DNA of 64,000 nt from Proteles cristata cristata (lineage: Eukaryota > Chordata > Mammalia > Carnivora > Hyaenidae): assembly GCA_017311185.1 (NCBI GenBank), contig JAESUZ010001757.1:744001-808000 (forward strand), given 5' to 3'. Below the pieces are notes generated by a model. It was not told the origin of the DNA. It saw nothing but the letters and a program-made list of their open reading frames with translations, and ran no database searches. The position numbers and the translations under genes were made by a program. Each line of letters opens with the position of its first letter. Position 1 is the stretch's first letter. Shown in pieces: positions 11,491-21,324 of the stretch.

Positions 11491-11562
11491 ATCACAAGCA
11501 GACTCCATGCTTGTTAGCGCTGAGCCAGATATGGGGCCCAAACCCACAAACTGTGAGATCAT
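11428..11562 (-). mobile_element. Felid CAN-SINE, truncated at its head
   Basis: Reverse copy starting 'gcttatttatttttgagaga', with a long GA run at about 11445-11491, and stopping at 'aactgtgagatcatg'. The tRNA-like A-box end is missing. The DNA after 11562 is unrelated, so the copy was 5'-truncated at insertion or cut later. Confidence 0.88.
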
Positions 11563-12060
11563 GCTGATAGCCTGGGAAATCTGTGTTGGAGAAACTACCA
11601 ATATTCCTGGAGATCCAGTGTGGGTGCAGGAAAACACTGGGAAGTTTCCAGAGAATTTTGGGCAGCTTCCTTGAAGTGAATGGAAGCACAGATCTATCTC
11701 CAGTTCTTGATCCTTGTGTCATGAAGTTTACATAGTGAGGAGGTGACAGAGTCATGATTAAACATGTGTCTTCTGCTTCATTCTCCAGGGCTCATACAGT
11801 ACATTTGAACTTTCAGTGCCTCTCTGAGACAATTACTTAGCAAATGAGGGAGAAACCATCAGAAACATGGAATATGCTTATTTCTGATATGCAATAAGCC
11901 CTCATTGAATACACAGTGTCACGTGATTGTTGTCTATTTATCATAGATACGTCACTGTTAATCTGAAGGCTTTGTAGAAAGTTCATGATGTTTCTGGGTT
12001 GTTACCACAAAATACTGCTGGTGTACAAAAAATGATAAACTTACAACTCTCCTTTTCTAT
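11563..12060. other. Unassigned non-coding stretch
   Basis: Unique-looking DNA with no nameable repeat. The 87-codon minus frame at 11492-11755 begins here and runs into SINE sequence. Confidence 0.5.
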
Positions 12061-12066
12061 TTCTTT

Positions 12067-12240
12067 CCTAATGTTTATTTACTTTTGAGAGAGAGAGAGC
12101 ACTCATGAGGTGGGACAGAGAGGGAGACAGAGGATCTGAAGCAGGCTCAGCAAGTCCGATGTGGGGCTCAAACAACGAATTGTGAGATTATGACCTGAGC
12201 CGAAGTCTGACACTTAACCAACTGAGCCACCTAGCATCCC
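12067..12240 (-). mobile_element. Felid CAN-SINE, internally shortened
   Basis: Reverse copy with 'aatgtttatttacttttgag', 'gatgtggggctcaaacaac' and 'aaccaactgagccacctag'. The stretch normally reading 'ggctctgagctgtcagcacagagc' is reduced to 'ggctcagcaagtccg', an internal deletion of about 20-30 bases. Confidence 0.9.
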
Positions 12241-12385
12241 AAACACTTCTTTTCAAACTGTGTAAGGGTAAAACCTAAAATATTCTATATCTTTTATAGT
12301 TTTAATAATTCCAGCTGGGAGATTTTCTATGTTTGGTGATTTTCTCTCACTGGTTTTCCACACAAACAAATTAGAATATCTGAAT

Positions 12386-12592
12386 GAGTGCTGTCCAATA
12401 GAACTTTCTGTGTTAGTGAAAATATCCTGGAGCTACACAGGCCAGTACACTGACCACTAGCCACATGTCACTGTTCAGCACTTGACATGTGGCCAGTGAG
12501 ACTAAAGAATTGAATTTTCAATTAAATTCAATTTTACTATAAATAGCCACATGCGGTTAGTATCTACCATAATTGAATAGTACAGATCTAAA
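12386..12592 (+). mobile_element. hAT-type non-autonomous DNA transposon
   Basis: Starts 'agtgctgtccaatagaactt' and contains 'ccactagccacatgtcac', 'acatgtggccagtgagact' and 'aatagccacatgcggttag'. These match a common mammalian hAT repeat whose ends read 'gctgtccaatag'. A related copy lies at 25085-25380. No coding potential. Confidence 0.7.
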
Positions 12593-12920
12593 CTCTTAAC
12601 TTATTTTTCCTTACAAAGACTATATCAAAAATAATTAATGAAATATCCCTAACAGGAACAAAGTCTGGACAACATTTTATAACATGTATCATCTCCATCA
12701 GTCAACACTGGTTTTCTTTTGGTTTTATCACTTTATATATAAGTGCTTTGATTCTCAATAATCTATATACTCCTTGAAGAAAGCTGTTGTGAATACACAT
12801 TTTTTTCTGCATTCTGAGCAGCCATCACAAAACCCTGTAGCCAATACTAAGTATCAATACATGTTGATTGAATCATAATAAAACTATAAAGTAATGACAT
12901 CAATTTTATGACTACACACA
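12593..12920. other. Short unassigned stretch
   Basis: AT-rich DNA between a hAT remnant and a Tigger element. No feature is supported. Confidence 0.5.
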
Positions 12921-13342
12921 CACAGGTAATTCTCATTGTTTGCAGATTCTGGATTTGTGAATTCACCTGCTTGCTAAAATTTATTTGTTACCCTGCAATT
13001 AACACTCACAGTGCTTTGACTGTCATTTATGGACAGGTGTGGATGGGTGACACCTTTGAATTCCCCATTGTTTACCTTCCAGCTGAGGGTGAACAAGGCA
13101 GTGTCCTCCCTCTGTTTTAGCTCATACTATAAATAAGAGTCCTTTGAATGCTCTGCTTATGGCCACATTTTTGTGCTTTTTGTGGATGATTTCACTGTTT
13201 AAAAGCCCCCAAACTTCGTGCTAAAGTGCTGTCTAATGTTTCTAAGCACAAGAAGGTTGATGTGACTTTCAGAGATGATACATGTGTTCAATAAGCTTTA
13301 TTCAGTCATATGAATTATGCTGCTGTTAGCTGTGAGTTCATG

Positions 13343-13572
13343 TTTTTTTTTTAATTTTTAATTTTTTGATTTATTTCTGAGAGAGAGAGAGAGAGAGACA
13401 GCGTGAGCAGGGGAGGGTCAGAGAAAGAGAGAGACACAGAATTGGAAGCAGGCTCCAGGCTCTGAGCTAGCTGCCAGCACAGAGCCCAGTGCCAAGCTTG
13501 AACCCACGAACCACGAGATCTTGACGTGAGCCGAAGTCGGATGCTCAACTGACTGAGCCACCCAGGCGCCCC
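13343..13572 (-). mobile_element. Felid CAN-SINE inside the Tigger element
   Basis: Full-length reverse copy ending 'gagccacccaggcgcccc'. A perfect 10-bp target duplication 'tgtgagttca' lies at 13331-13340 and 13573-13582. The duplicated DNA is Tigger transposase coding sequence (the CEF codons), so the insertion is younger than the transposon. Confidence 0.96.
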
Positions 13573-13624
13573 TGTGAGTTCAATGTTAATGAGTAAGTAA
13601 TACATATTACATATGGCACTTTAA

Positions 13625-13835
13625 AATTTTTTTAAAAATGTTTTATTTATTTCTGAGAGAGAGAGAGAGAAAGACAGCGTGAGCAGGGGAGGGTCAGAGA
13701 GAGAGGGAGACACAGAATCGGAAGCAGGCTCCAGGCTCTGAGCTAGCTGTCAGCACAGAGCAGGGCTCGAACCCATGAACCGTGAGATCTGAGCCGAAGT
13801 CGGACGCTTAACCAACTGAGCCACCCAGGCGCCCC
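13625..13835 (-). mobile_element. Second felid CAN-SINE inside the Tigger element
   Basis: Reverse copy nearly identical in body to its neighbour 50 bases away ('gacagcgtgagcaggggagg', 'gcttaaccaactgagccacc'). It lacks part of the section before 'gggctcgaacccatgaac'. I could not find a clear target duplication. Both copies belong to the less diverged group. Confidence 0.95.
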
Positions 13836-14096
13836 TAAATATATCTTTTAAACAGATAAACACACACAAAACAAAGTTGTTTATTGATCGGTTAATGAAA
13901 ATATGGCCAGAGGCTTGTGGGAACCTACCCCTGTATATACCCTGTATTTCTCCTCAGGAGCAGGGCATCCGTGTTCATGAATTCAGTGGTCACAGTGACT
14001 TTATAGAACATAATTACCATGAATAATGAGAATCGATGGCATATGCTTGTATGTAAGTGTATTTATACATTAATGCATATGTATGTATCCACACAT

Positions 14097-14098
14097 GT

Positions 14099-14156
<58 letters not shown>

Positions 14157-14163
14157 ACACACA
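14097..14163 (+). repeat. (CA)n microsatellite
   Basis: About 25 uninterrupted CA units plus a few broken ones, just after the Tigger right end. Histidine/threonine frames on the plus strand and a valine/cysteine frame on the minus strand are artefacts. It is long and pure enough to be length-polymorphic. Confidence 0.97.
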
Positions 14164-14164
14164 G

Positions 14165-15985
14165 TCTGTGGGGCATATGGAACAAGTTCACTACCTCCGA
14201 AGACCACCATGCACATTATTCTCAGGCCAGGGAAGTCCTGGTTTAAACAAGCGGCTTGGAATGACCCTGAAGTGAGGGAAGATTCTAAGGGGAGATGTGG
14301 CACCATTTCTATTGGCCTTGTAATCACTGCCATAAATTTCATTTGCATTTCCCTTCACTCCTTCCTTCCTACTCCTGAAGCTCTGGCTCTGTGTGCTTGT
14401 TCTTTCCCCTTAGGCTCTGCTGTGGTGAACACATTGAAAAAATGCCCGATGTGTGTAATAAGCACAGAAGCACGGCCAGGCTTCCATAGTTCAGGTTTAT
14501 CCTGGGGAGGTTTATAACAAAGATAAACATGTCACTCCTCAATAGTATTCCTTTCTCAGCATAGTGAGACACATAGGACTTGCCTGTTCTTCTTTTGGTA
14601 ATTGTGGTTGTGCTGGTCAATGCAGATGAGCTGGTCAAAGAGTCTTCAGTTCTGTGCTAGCCACTAGGTCCCTTGGAATAAGCCAACTTGTCATTTCTAC
14701 TTGCCCCAGAATACCTTATTTTTGGAAGGAATAAAGGCAAGATCTGTAACTAGTTTGGGTAGTTGTGAATCCTTCATTCATAAATTAAGATTCTGAGGAT
14801 CAAAACTGAGAAATGGAATCTACAAGAAGCTACATGGCCATCATAAAAAACAAGAATAACTATTTCCCTGCGTTAAATTTGGAAGAAATTTGGATGGAAG
14901 CATGCTGTTTCCTGAAGAGGGAGGGTCAGCTTTAACCAAGGTGAATACCCAGTCTCAGGTAAACCAAACTTGAAAACTATCTTTCATTCGTATACACGTA
15001 AAATTTATTAGCCTGTAGGACTTTCCAGAAAACCAATCTTTCCTTTAACTGCAAGCATTAAAAACAGCATTCTTTACCCCCACAGCCTGCATTTATCAAC
15101 ACATACAGCATGTGAATGGTTATGTTTGCTTGAGCAACTTTGAAGTGAGCCAATTTTAGTACCCTTGTCTCTGATTTGAGATGAAGTCTCAAATATATAT
15201 ATATACACACATACCCACTAGCATTCATTTGACTGGAAATTGACAATCTGCCAGGAGTGTAAGCAGCTGTCATTTCATTTGTATCTACTAACCATATTTT
15301 ACTTATTTAGGGGATCTTTTTCTTTGTAAAAATGCATATATCTTTTTTTACTTGTGACTTGTTTTTATTTTAGGAGGGCATCTGCTGTTTCATTTAAGTC
15401 TGGAAATAATTTCAAAAGTTAGTTGTCAAAATTTGTCAGTGGCCCTCATTCTCCCTTCTGTTTTTCCATCTTCCCCAACTTTGAAGCTGGGTAAGCACTG
15501 CGCCAGAATCTTTAGGCAGAGGATTCTCGGTCAACCAGCTCAACGTTCCTGTACACTACGTACACTATTAGGAAGGCTATACAGAAGTGGATTTACCTTG
15601 AAGTAAAGGAAGCTTAAACTTCAGGGCCTGTCTCTTAGATGAACTCTTTCCAAGACGGTGAAAGGTCCCCAAATAATGTGTTCACCTGAGTTGATATATT
15701 TTGAAGGAATTTTGTTATTTCATATTCTTTTTCTTAAAAAAGTGTCCCTGCTCCTCACTATGGCCTGAGCTTCAAGTTCCACAAAACTGAGTCTATTTCT
15801 GCCCCTGTGACTATGGTGACCCCTAGGCTTGTGTGTCATCTCCTTCCTGTAATATAGCCAGTCTCTCCTGGGCTAAAAAGTCGAGGCTGCTCATACGTTT
15901 GGTTTCTGTTGCTTTTTTCTCAGGGACTGGGTTAAGGCAACAGACCTATCTATCATGCTCACATGGGGCCCTGTGATAATTGTGG
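14165..15985. other. Unassigned non-coding stretch
   Basis: About 1.8 kb of unique-looking DNA with a short (TA)n/(CA)n run at about 15193-15211. No exon or nameable repeat. The 144-codon plus frame at 14083-14517 starts in the CA repeat and has no recognisable domain. Confidence 0.5.
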
Positions 15986-15989
15986 ACTC

Positions 15990-16262
15990 TTTATCACTCA
16001 CGGTTCCTCAGAGAAACAGACCAACAAGTTCATATTCATATTCTAATTAATTAACTAACTAATTAATTATAAGACATTGGCTTACACTATTATGAAGGAT
16101 GTCAAGTTCAAAATCTACAGAGCTGATGTCCAAATTTAAAGTCCATCAAGCAGGAGAATTCTCTCATACTTGGAAGAGGGTCAGACTTTGGTTCTAGTGA
16201 GCTTTCCACTGATTGGATGAGGCTCACCCACATTATGAAGGGTAATTGGCTTTACCTAGTAT
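15990..16262 (+). repeat. Ancient interspersed repeat, class not assigned
   Basis: Phrases such as 'cctcagagaaacagaccaac', 'gacattggcttacactatta', 'ggagaattctctcatact' and 'ttggatgaggctcaccca' recur widely in mammalian genomes as a worn interspersed repeat. I cannot name the family from memory with confidence. Includes a short ATTA/ACTA run near 16045-16070. Confidence 0.5.
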
Positions 16263-16277
16263 ACTGATTATTTAAAC

Positions 16278-16352
16278 ACGTTTTTAATGTTTATTTTTGA
16301 GAAAGAGAGAGAGAGAGAGCGAGAGCAAGGGAGGGTCAGAGAGAAGGAGACA
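16278..16352 (-). mobile_element. Felid CAN-SINE, 3' fragment only
   Basis: Only the tail-side third survives: 'tttttaatgtttatttttga', a GA run, and 'gggagggtcagagagaagga'. It stops abruptly at 'gacagaaatgag', where one arm of a perfect 17-bp inverted repeat begins. Confidence 0.85.
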
Positions 16353-16418
16353 GAAATGAGAAAGATGATTAGAGCAGAAACCCAAGATATTAATGATTTC
16401 GTCTTTCTCATTTCTGTC
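16349..16418. repeat. Perfect 17-bp inverted repeat
   Basis: Arm 1 'gacagaaatgagaaaga' (16349-16365) and arm 2 'tctttctcatttctgtc' (16402-16418) are exact reverse complements separated by 36 bases. Arm 1 overlaps the truncated end of a SINE fragment, which suggests the foldback formed with the rearrangement that removed the rest of the SINE. Confidence 0.9.
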
Positions 16419-16419
16419 A

Positions 16420-16775
16420 GCAATATGTTCTAGAACACCAGTTGGACCAACTTTATTATTAAGCCTAGAATTTGGCTTTAATTACTATTTAGATGATTGT
16501 TGAGTGTAGGAAACCTAGAAAAGGATAAGTACAATTTATTTCCTTCTTTCAGAGAAATCCACTGCTGCCCTAGGAGCCAGGAGAGCAAGACTGTGATGGG
16601 CTCACGGAGGCTCTGGGTTGGAAGCTCCTAGCTTTCTGTACAAGTCCCACTATTCCTCTGTTTCTAGAATTGAAGACATTGTTTTAATGATGACAAATGG
16701 ATTTCAGATCCTTTAACAGGGTTTAATTTCCACACCATCACTCCTCCCTCCCAACAAACAACAAGAAAATCCCCA
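16420..16775. other. Unassigned non-coding stretch
   Basis: Unique-looking DNA with no supported feature. Confidence 0.5.
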
Positions 16776-16777
16776 AA

Positions 16778-16955
16778 CAGTGGTTGTCAACATAGGGCAT
16801 ATTTGGCAATGTCTAGAGACACCTCTGTTGGTCACAACTGGCATCTAGCAGAGAGAGGCCAGGATGATGTTAAGTAGCCCACAGCTCACAGGGGAGCTCT
16901 TGTCAAAGAACTATCTGGCCCCGAATGACAATAGTTCCAAGGCTGAGAAAGCCTG
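16778..16955 (+). mobile_element. MER20-like hAT-Charlie DNA transposon
   Basis: Opens 'cagtggttgtcaacatag' and continues 'tttggcaatgtctagagac', 'ggtcacaactggcatctagc', 'ctggccccgaatgacaatag' and 'aaggctgagaaagcctg'. This order matches the MER20 family almost end to end. It is non-coding. MER20 copies have served as regulatory sites in placental mammals, but nothing here shows that this copy does. Confidence 0.87.
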
Positions 16956-17500
16956 GCTTAAATGGATCTATCACGTCTCATTTTGTGTTAGATGTTGGGG
17001 CTGGTTGTCCATTTTTCAATGCATTCTTTGCTTTGAAAAACAAAAGGCAACACGGGTGTTCTCCGCGGAAAAGCCTGCATGCAAGCATTTAGCTTAGCTT
17101 CAAATGATAGATGCCGCCCCTCTTGCAAGTACTCTTAAAGTAATGAAATTAAATCACTCCAGTACTTGCAAGTAACATTAACTGAGGCCCTTCCCTCCAC
17201 ACTCCCCCCACCCCCCAAGAGAGGTAAGATTGATTATGGAATTTCTATGTAGTGAGAATAGCAGAGTCATGAATACCACAAAATTTTCAAAAGAGCAAAT
17301 TAAGAGCTTCACACTTTTCCTCTGTTGACCTTTTCTGTAGGATTGTTGACAATTCTCATCTGATACTCAAAAAAAAAATGACTACTCTGATTCCTTGAAA
17401 AAAGGAGACCGGTTTTCATAAAATTCCTCCACCTGCTCCAGTGTCAACAGCAACAACCACCCACAAGGCATGTCCTTGCATGGTTCAAGGAGAACCTTTG
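16956..17500. other. Unassigned non-coding stretch
   Basis: Unique-looking, with a C-rich run near 17205-17217. The 77-codon plus frame at 16864-17097 starts in MER20 and is not exon-like. Confidence 0.5.
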
Positions 17501-17503
17501 CGG

Positions 17504-17550
17504 GGTTTTTTTTGTGTGTGTGTGTGGTTTTTTTTTTTTTTTTTTTTTTA
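17504..17550 (+). repeat. T and TG low-complexity run
   Basis: T8, then (TG)n, then about 22 T before 'aatcccagcagctgctgc'. No retroposon body adjoins it on either side that I can recognise. Confidence 0.9.
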
Positions 17551-17639
17551 ATCCCAGCAGCTGCTGCAGCAGCCTCCCCACAGATGGCAAATTGGGTGTC
17601 AGTCAGTGGGTGTTCAATAAATATTGTTGACGGACTGAC

Positions 17640-18065
17640 TTCAGACCTGGGGTGAATTCTTCTCTGCCTCTAATTCCTTTTACTCTGGCAATGATCAACA
17701 CTTTCCGGGAGTCCACCTGGGCTCCTCCAATAGAAATAAGCTTATGAACATAAGCAGAGAGAGTGAGATTTTCATATCTGAGTGTTTTTGGTAAAACAAT
17801 TCTTAGCAAGCTAAAAAGTGTGCGTCTTACAATTAAACAGCCCACTGAGAACCATTTGTTAAACTTCAAGGTTGTTTGACCTTGTTTTGGACATCATGTA
17901 TACCCTCTTATCTGCCTCATGATGAGCATTTTTTGTCAACTCATGAAAAATATTTTGACTACAGTGAAAGCTGATCTATCTTGTTTTGCTTAAATAGATT
18001 GGGAAATAAAACCAGGTGAAAATCTTGGGGATAGAAAAGAGGCCCAAAAGGATTATTTGGATATT
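17640..18065. other. Unassigned non-coding stretch
   Basis: The words 'gttcaataaatattgttgac' at about 17612 look like a LINE-2 3' tail. The rest is unique-looking and non-coding. Confidence 0.45.
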
Positions 18066-18075
18066 TTATTTTATT

Positions 18076-18283
18076 GCTTTTAATGTTTATTTATTTATTT
18101 TGAGGGAGAGCAAGCAAGCTGGGGATGGGCAGAGAGAGAGAGGAAGAGAGAGAGAACTCTAACCAGGCTCTGCACTGTCAGTGCAAAGCCTGACACAGGG
18201 CTCGAACTCATGAAATGTAAAATCATGACCTGAGCCAAAACCAAGAGTCAGATTCTTAACTGACTGAGCCTCCTAGGTGCTCC
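18076..18283 (-). mobile_element. Felid CAN-SINE, first of an abutting pair
   Basis: Reverse copy from 'taatgtttatttatttattt' to 'aactgactgagcctcctag'. It carries many substitutions, including 'gaaatgtaaaatcatgac' where most copies have 'gaaccgtgagatcatgac'. The next SINE starts at once, in the same orientation. Confidence 0.92.
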
Positions 18284-18492
18284 TGTTTTATTTTTTAAAA
18301 AAATGTTTATTTGTCTATTTTTGAGAGGGAGAGAGAGCTGGAGCGTGAGTCTGGTAGGTGCAGAGAGAAAGGAAGAGAGAGAAAAGCCTAAGCAGGTTCT
18401 GCATCGGGGTTTGAACCCATTAACTGTGAGATCATGAGTTGAGCTGAAATCAAGAGTTGGTTGCTTAACCAACTGAGCCACTCAGGTGCCCT
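18284..18492 (-). mobile_element. Felid CAN-SINE, second of an abutting pair
   Basis: Reverse copy from 'ttttaaaaaaatgtttattt' to 'accaactgagccactcaggt', also diverged and missing the segment that usually reads 'gagctgtcagcacagagcc'. The joint between the two copies is only an A/T run. Confidence 0.92.
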
Positions 18493-19830
18493 GGATCAGG
18501 GTTGGTTTTTGTTCATGGTTTTGTTCTAATGACACAGGTCACCATTTATAAACTGGAAATGCAAGCTACATTTGATTCCAAAAGGTAGTTTAAACATATG
18601 CATGATTTTCAGATCTGTTCCTGAACTCTTACAGTGTGCTTTGGAATCTCAGTTCTGGAGAAGTTATAAACCAATGCATATCCCAGCCTTAGAAGGAGGT
18701 ACAGTACCTACAGTAGGTGTCTTAGCCCTTTTCAGCCTGGGCCAGAGTGTAATGTGACCTCACTGTTATTGATAGCCTTAGTGCTGTAAAGGAATGAATG
18801 TCCAGAGATCATCATTGGGTCCTTTGGTAAAAAGAGCTGATCCAGAAGAAAGAAATCCCAGTCGGCCTGAGGAATCACGTAATCAGAGAAACCACACAGG
18901 CAGTGGGGCTGTTAGCCACTGGCACGAAAGACAGAGTCCGCTCAGGTAACACAGCGACCTGTTCCAAGTCAGCCAATAGTGAAAGGCAGTGAGTGACCTG
19001 TGACAATGGGTCCAATACTAGGTCCATTCTATAATTAGCTCTCTGTTACTCAAGATGAGCTCCTTACTTTGTGTTCTAGGCCTCTTTCTGCCGCTTGACT
19101 ATTAGTGGGCTTGGAGCACACAGCCTGCAGAAGGAGGTTGGTTTTCCTAAAGAGATGTTAGAACACTACCCCGTAGACAACAATTAGAGAGCAAGGGTGA
19201 TACAACATCTTTGTTCTTCATTCCCATGTCGACATTAAAAAACACTTTCCCTTTCAATCATACCCTCACTTGACCGAATGCCAGTGGCATTCTGAAATCT
19301 TTTATTCAATTCTTAAACCCCGATCTGATGGGCTGGAGCTCTGCAGACCAGAGGTCACCACCTAACCTTTCCTTCCTTGCACTTCACTCTGACTTGTGAG
19401 AGTGCTTAGCAGAGAGACTTCACATGGGTGTTACGTTATCCCATTACAGAGTCAGTGAGAGAAACTTTGGTTGATTCTTAGAGCTGGAGGGGTTTGGGGG
19501 TCATCCAGGTTTTATATTTGAAGAAGTGTAGGACCAAGAAACCCAAGTAGCCCATCAAGCCTGGCTAGACTGGGGAAGCCCAGAGGTTGATGCTGCTTCT
19601 TGTCTGAACCCATGGATGGATATGCCCATCCATGTCCTCCCTCCGTCCTGAGATTCTCTGCCACAAGGCCTCAAGGATTTGACAAACAAATGAAATGTAC
19701 CTTTGTTTTCTTCTCAGACTGGAAATGAGTATGGGTGTCCTTTATTCTGTATTATTTGTTTCCCTTGAAGAGCAGTGCTGGCATTTTCTTCCTTATAAGC
19801 AATGAAATGACACCTGTCAGGCCCACGGAT
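18493..19830. other. Unassigned non-coding stretch
   Basis: About 1.3 kb of unique-looking DNA. A possible worn ancient repeat lies near 19475-19570 ('gagctggaggggtttggggg'). No exon is supported. Confidence 0.5.
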
Positions 19831-19848
19831 GACCTCAATATATTAACA

Positions 19849-20047
19849 AATTTTTTTTTTCATGTTTATTTGTTTTTGAGAGAGAGATAGAGAGAGAGAA
19901 TGAGCAGGGGAGGGGCAGAGACAGAGGGAGACACAGAATCCAAAGCAGGCTCCAGGCTCTGAGCACAAGGGACTCAAACTCACTAACCTGTGAGATCATG
20001 ATCTGAGCTGAAGTCGGATGTTTAACCAACTGACCACTGAGGTACCC
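19849..20047 (-). mobile_element. Felid CAN-SINE, first of a same-site pair
   Basis: Reverse copy ending 'ccaactgaccactgaggta'. The left flank is 'gacctcaatatatta' (19831-19845) and the right flank is 'gtcctcagtgtattta' (20051-20066). These look like diverged copies of one target site that the next SINE used again. Confidence 0.92.
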
Positions 20048-20066
20048 TTTGTCCTCAGTGTATTTA

Positions 20067-20279
20067 CAATTTTTAAAAAAATTGTTATTTATTTGGAAGA
20101 GAGAGAGAGAGAGTGCAAGCAAGGGAGGGACAGAGAGAGAGGGAGACACAGAATTCAAAGCAGCCTCCAGGCTCTGAGCTGTCAGCACAAAACCCAACTC
20201 CGGGCTCGGACTCATGAACTGTGAGATCATAACCTGAGCCAAAGTTGGATGCTTAACTGACTGAGCCACCCAGGCGCCC
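20067..20279 (-). mobile_element. Felid CAN-SINE, second of a same-site pair
   Basis: Reverse copy ending 'gagccacccaggcgccc', less diverged than its neighbour. A perfect 13-bp duplication 'cctcagtgtattt' lies at 20053-20065 and 20285-20297. The head half is close to the general form of the family in this window. Confidence 0.95.
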
Positions 20280-20299
20280 TGTAGCCTCAGTGTATTTTT

Positions 20300-20740
20300 A
20301 AAACAAGAACCTCTGAGTGTGTTTAAGTACATAGGGGTTCTTAGCCTGGGGCTTCCGTGAGCTTGAGGAACAGTTTGTCATCTCATGAAGCTATCATGAG
20401 TCTGCTCCTACAGGTCAGGTCTGGAGGAGTAGATGTCCCGCCAGGGGAGAGAATTGGTGGGTAAGGAGATGAGGTTGTCAGGGGAACTCTGTTTATCTGT
20501 GCAGGCAGACCAGGGAAGAAGGAGGATGGCGCGATCAGATGGGCTCCTGCCCTGTGCCTCTGCTGTGAGATGAGAGAGGGAAAATGGGCTTAGAGATTAA
20601 ACCATTTCAGAACCAAGATCAAGCTGAGCACCCTCACGGCAGCCGCAGCTGGACGAGAGGCCTTTCCTGCAGCAGATGCAGCTGACACTGGTATTTTGGA
20701 GGGGGTGCAGGGGTGGCGTCTGAAGTATCAGGGCTTCTTT
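20300..20740. other. Unassigned non-coding stretch
   Basis: Unique-looking and fairly GC-rich, with no supported exon. It may include further, unrecognisable 3' sequence of the L1 relic that follows. Confidence 0.45.
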
Positions 20741-20744
20741 CATA

Positions 20745-21010
20745 AAATCATCTTTGCCAAAGGCCACATATTTTAAGATTCTGTTTATATGAAATGTCCT
20801 GAGTAGGCAAATCCTCAGAGCCAGCAAGTGGATTCGTTGGTGCTGGAAGACAGGAAAGGAGATGGAGAGTGGCCAGTATCGGGGAGGATTTTGGGGGGAA
20901 TAGAAAAACCCTGGATTAGGCAGTGGTAATGGCTGCAGATTAGGCAGTAGAAGGAAATCTACTTTGAAAAGGTGAGTTTTGTGCTATGGAAACTCTATCT
21001 CAATAAAAAA
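20745..21010 (+). mobile_element. Ancient L1 (L1M-type) 3' UTR fragment
   Basis: 'tgtttatatgaaatgtcctg', 'gtaggcaaatcctcagagcc', 'aggcagtggtaatggctgca' and 'atctcaataaaaaacaat' follow the order of old mammalian L1 3' UTRs ('tatatgaaatgtccagaataggcaa ... atctcaataaa'). It carries no ORF2. Confidence 0.72.
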
Positions 21011-21047
21011 CAATTAATATACAGTGTGTCATCTTAAGATGCAGAAT

Positions 21048-21264
21048 GGGACGCCTGGGTGGCCCCAGTGGTTATGTGTCTGACTCTTGGTCTCGGCTCA
21101 GGTCGTGATCCCAGGTTCCTGAGATGGAGCCCTGCATCTGGCTCTGCGTTGCCAGTGTGAAGCCTCCTTGGGATTCTGTCTCTCCTTCTCTCTGCCCCTC
21201 CCCCACTTAAGCATGAGCACTTTCTCTCCTTCAAAATAAATAAATAAACATTAAAAAAAAAAAA
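21048..21264 (+). mobile_element. CAN-SINE, divergent subtype
   Basis: The head 'gggacgcctgggtggcccca' and the words 'gtctgactcttggtctcgg' and 'gatggagccctgcatctgg' differ from the other copies here and look more like an older or general carnivore form. It still ends in 'aaataaataaataaacatt'. No clear target duplication was seen. The minus frame over it (21034-21363) is not a gene. Confidence 0.9.
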
Positions 21265-21324
21265 TGTGGACTCCTGAAAAGTGTCACTGGGGGCAGCGGG
21301 TTCTGGGTGATAACAAAAGCTTAC

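Larger units (their letters stand above)
12923..14042 (+). mobile_element. Tigger/pogo DNA transposon with decayed transposase, split by two SINEs
   Basis: The left end 'aggtaattctcattgtttgc' is mirrored by 'aatgagaatcgatggc' at the right end; the shared core 'attctcatt' is the terminal inverted repeat. Between about 13208 and 13600, ignoring the SINE at 13343-13572, one frame resembles the N-terminal DNA-binding (CENP-B/pogo) part of Tigger transposase: 'PKLRAKVLSNVSKHKK', then 'AAVSCEFNVNE'. Stop codons follow 'CVQ' and 'FNVNE', and the two SINEs sit inside. It is a short internally deleted relic that cannot be expressed. The Tigger subfamily is not assigned. Confidence 0.82.

Noticed and set aside
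11445..11491. GA repeat considered as an independent microsatellite
   Set aside because: It is the expanded purine-rich part of a reverse SINE, as are similar GA runs at most other SINEs.
14019..14517. Histidine/threonine-rich frames around the CA repeat
   Set aside because: They are translations of (CA)n with short chance extensions.
19835..20332. 165-codon minus frame
   Set aside because: It is two adjacent SINEs read through in the sense direction; SINEs encode no protein.
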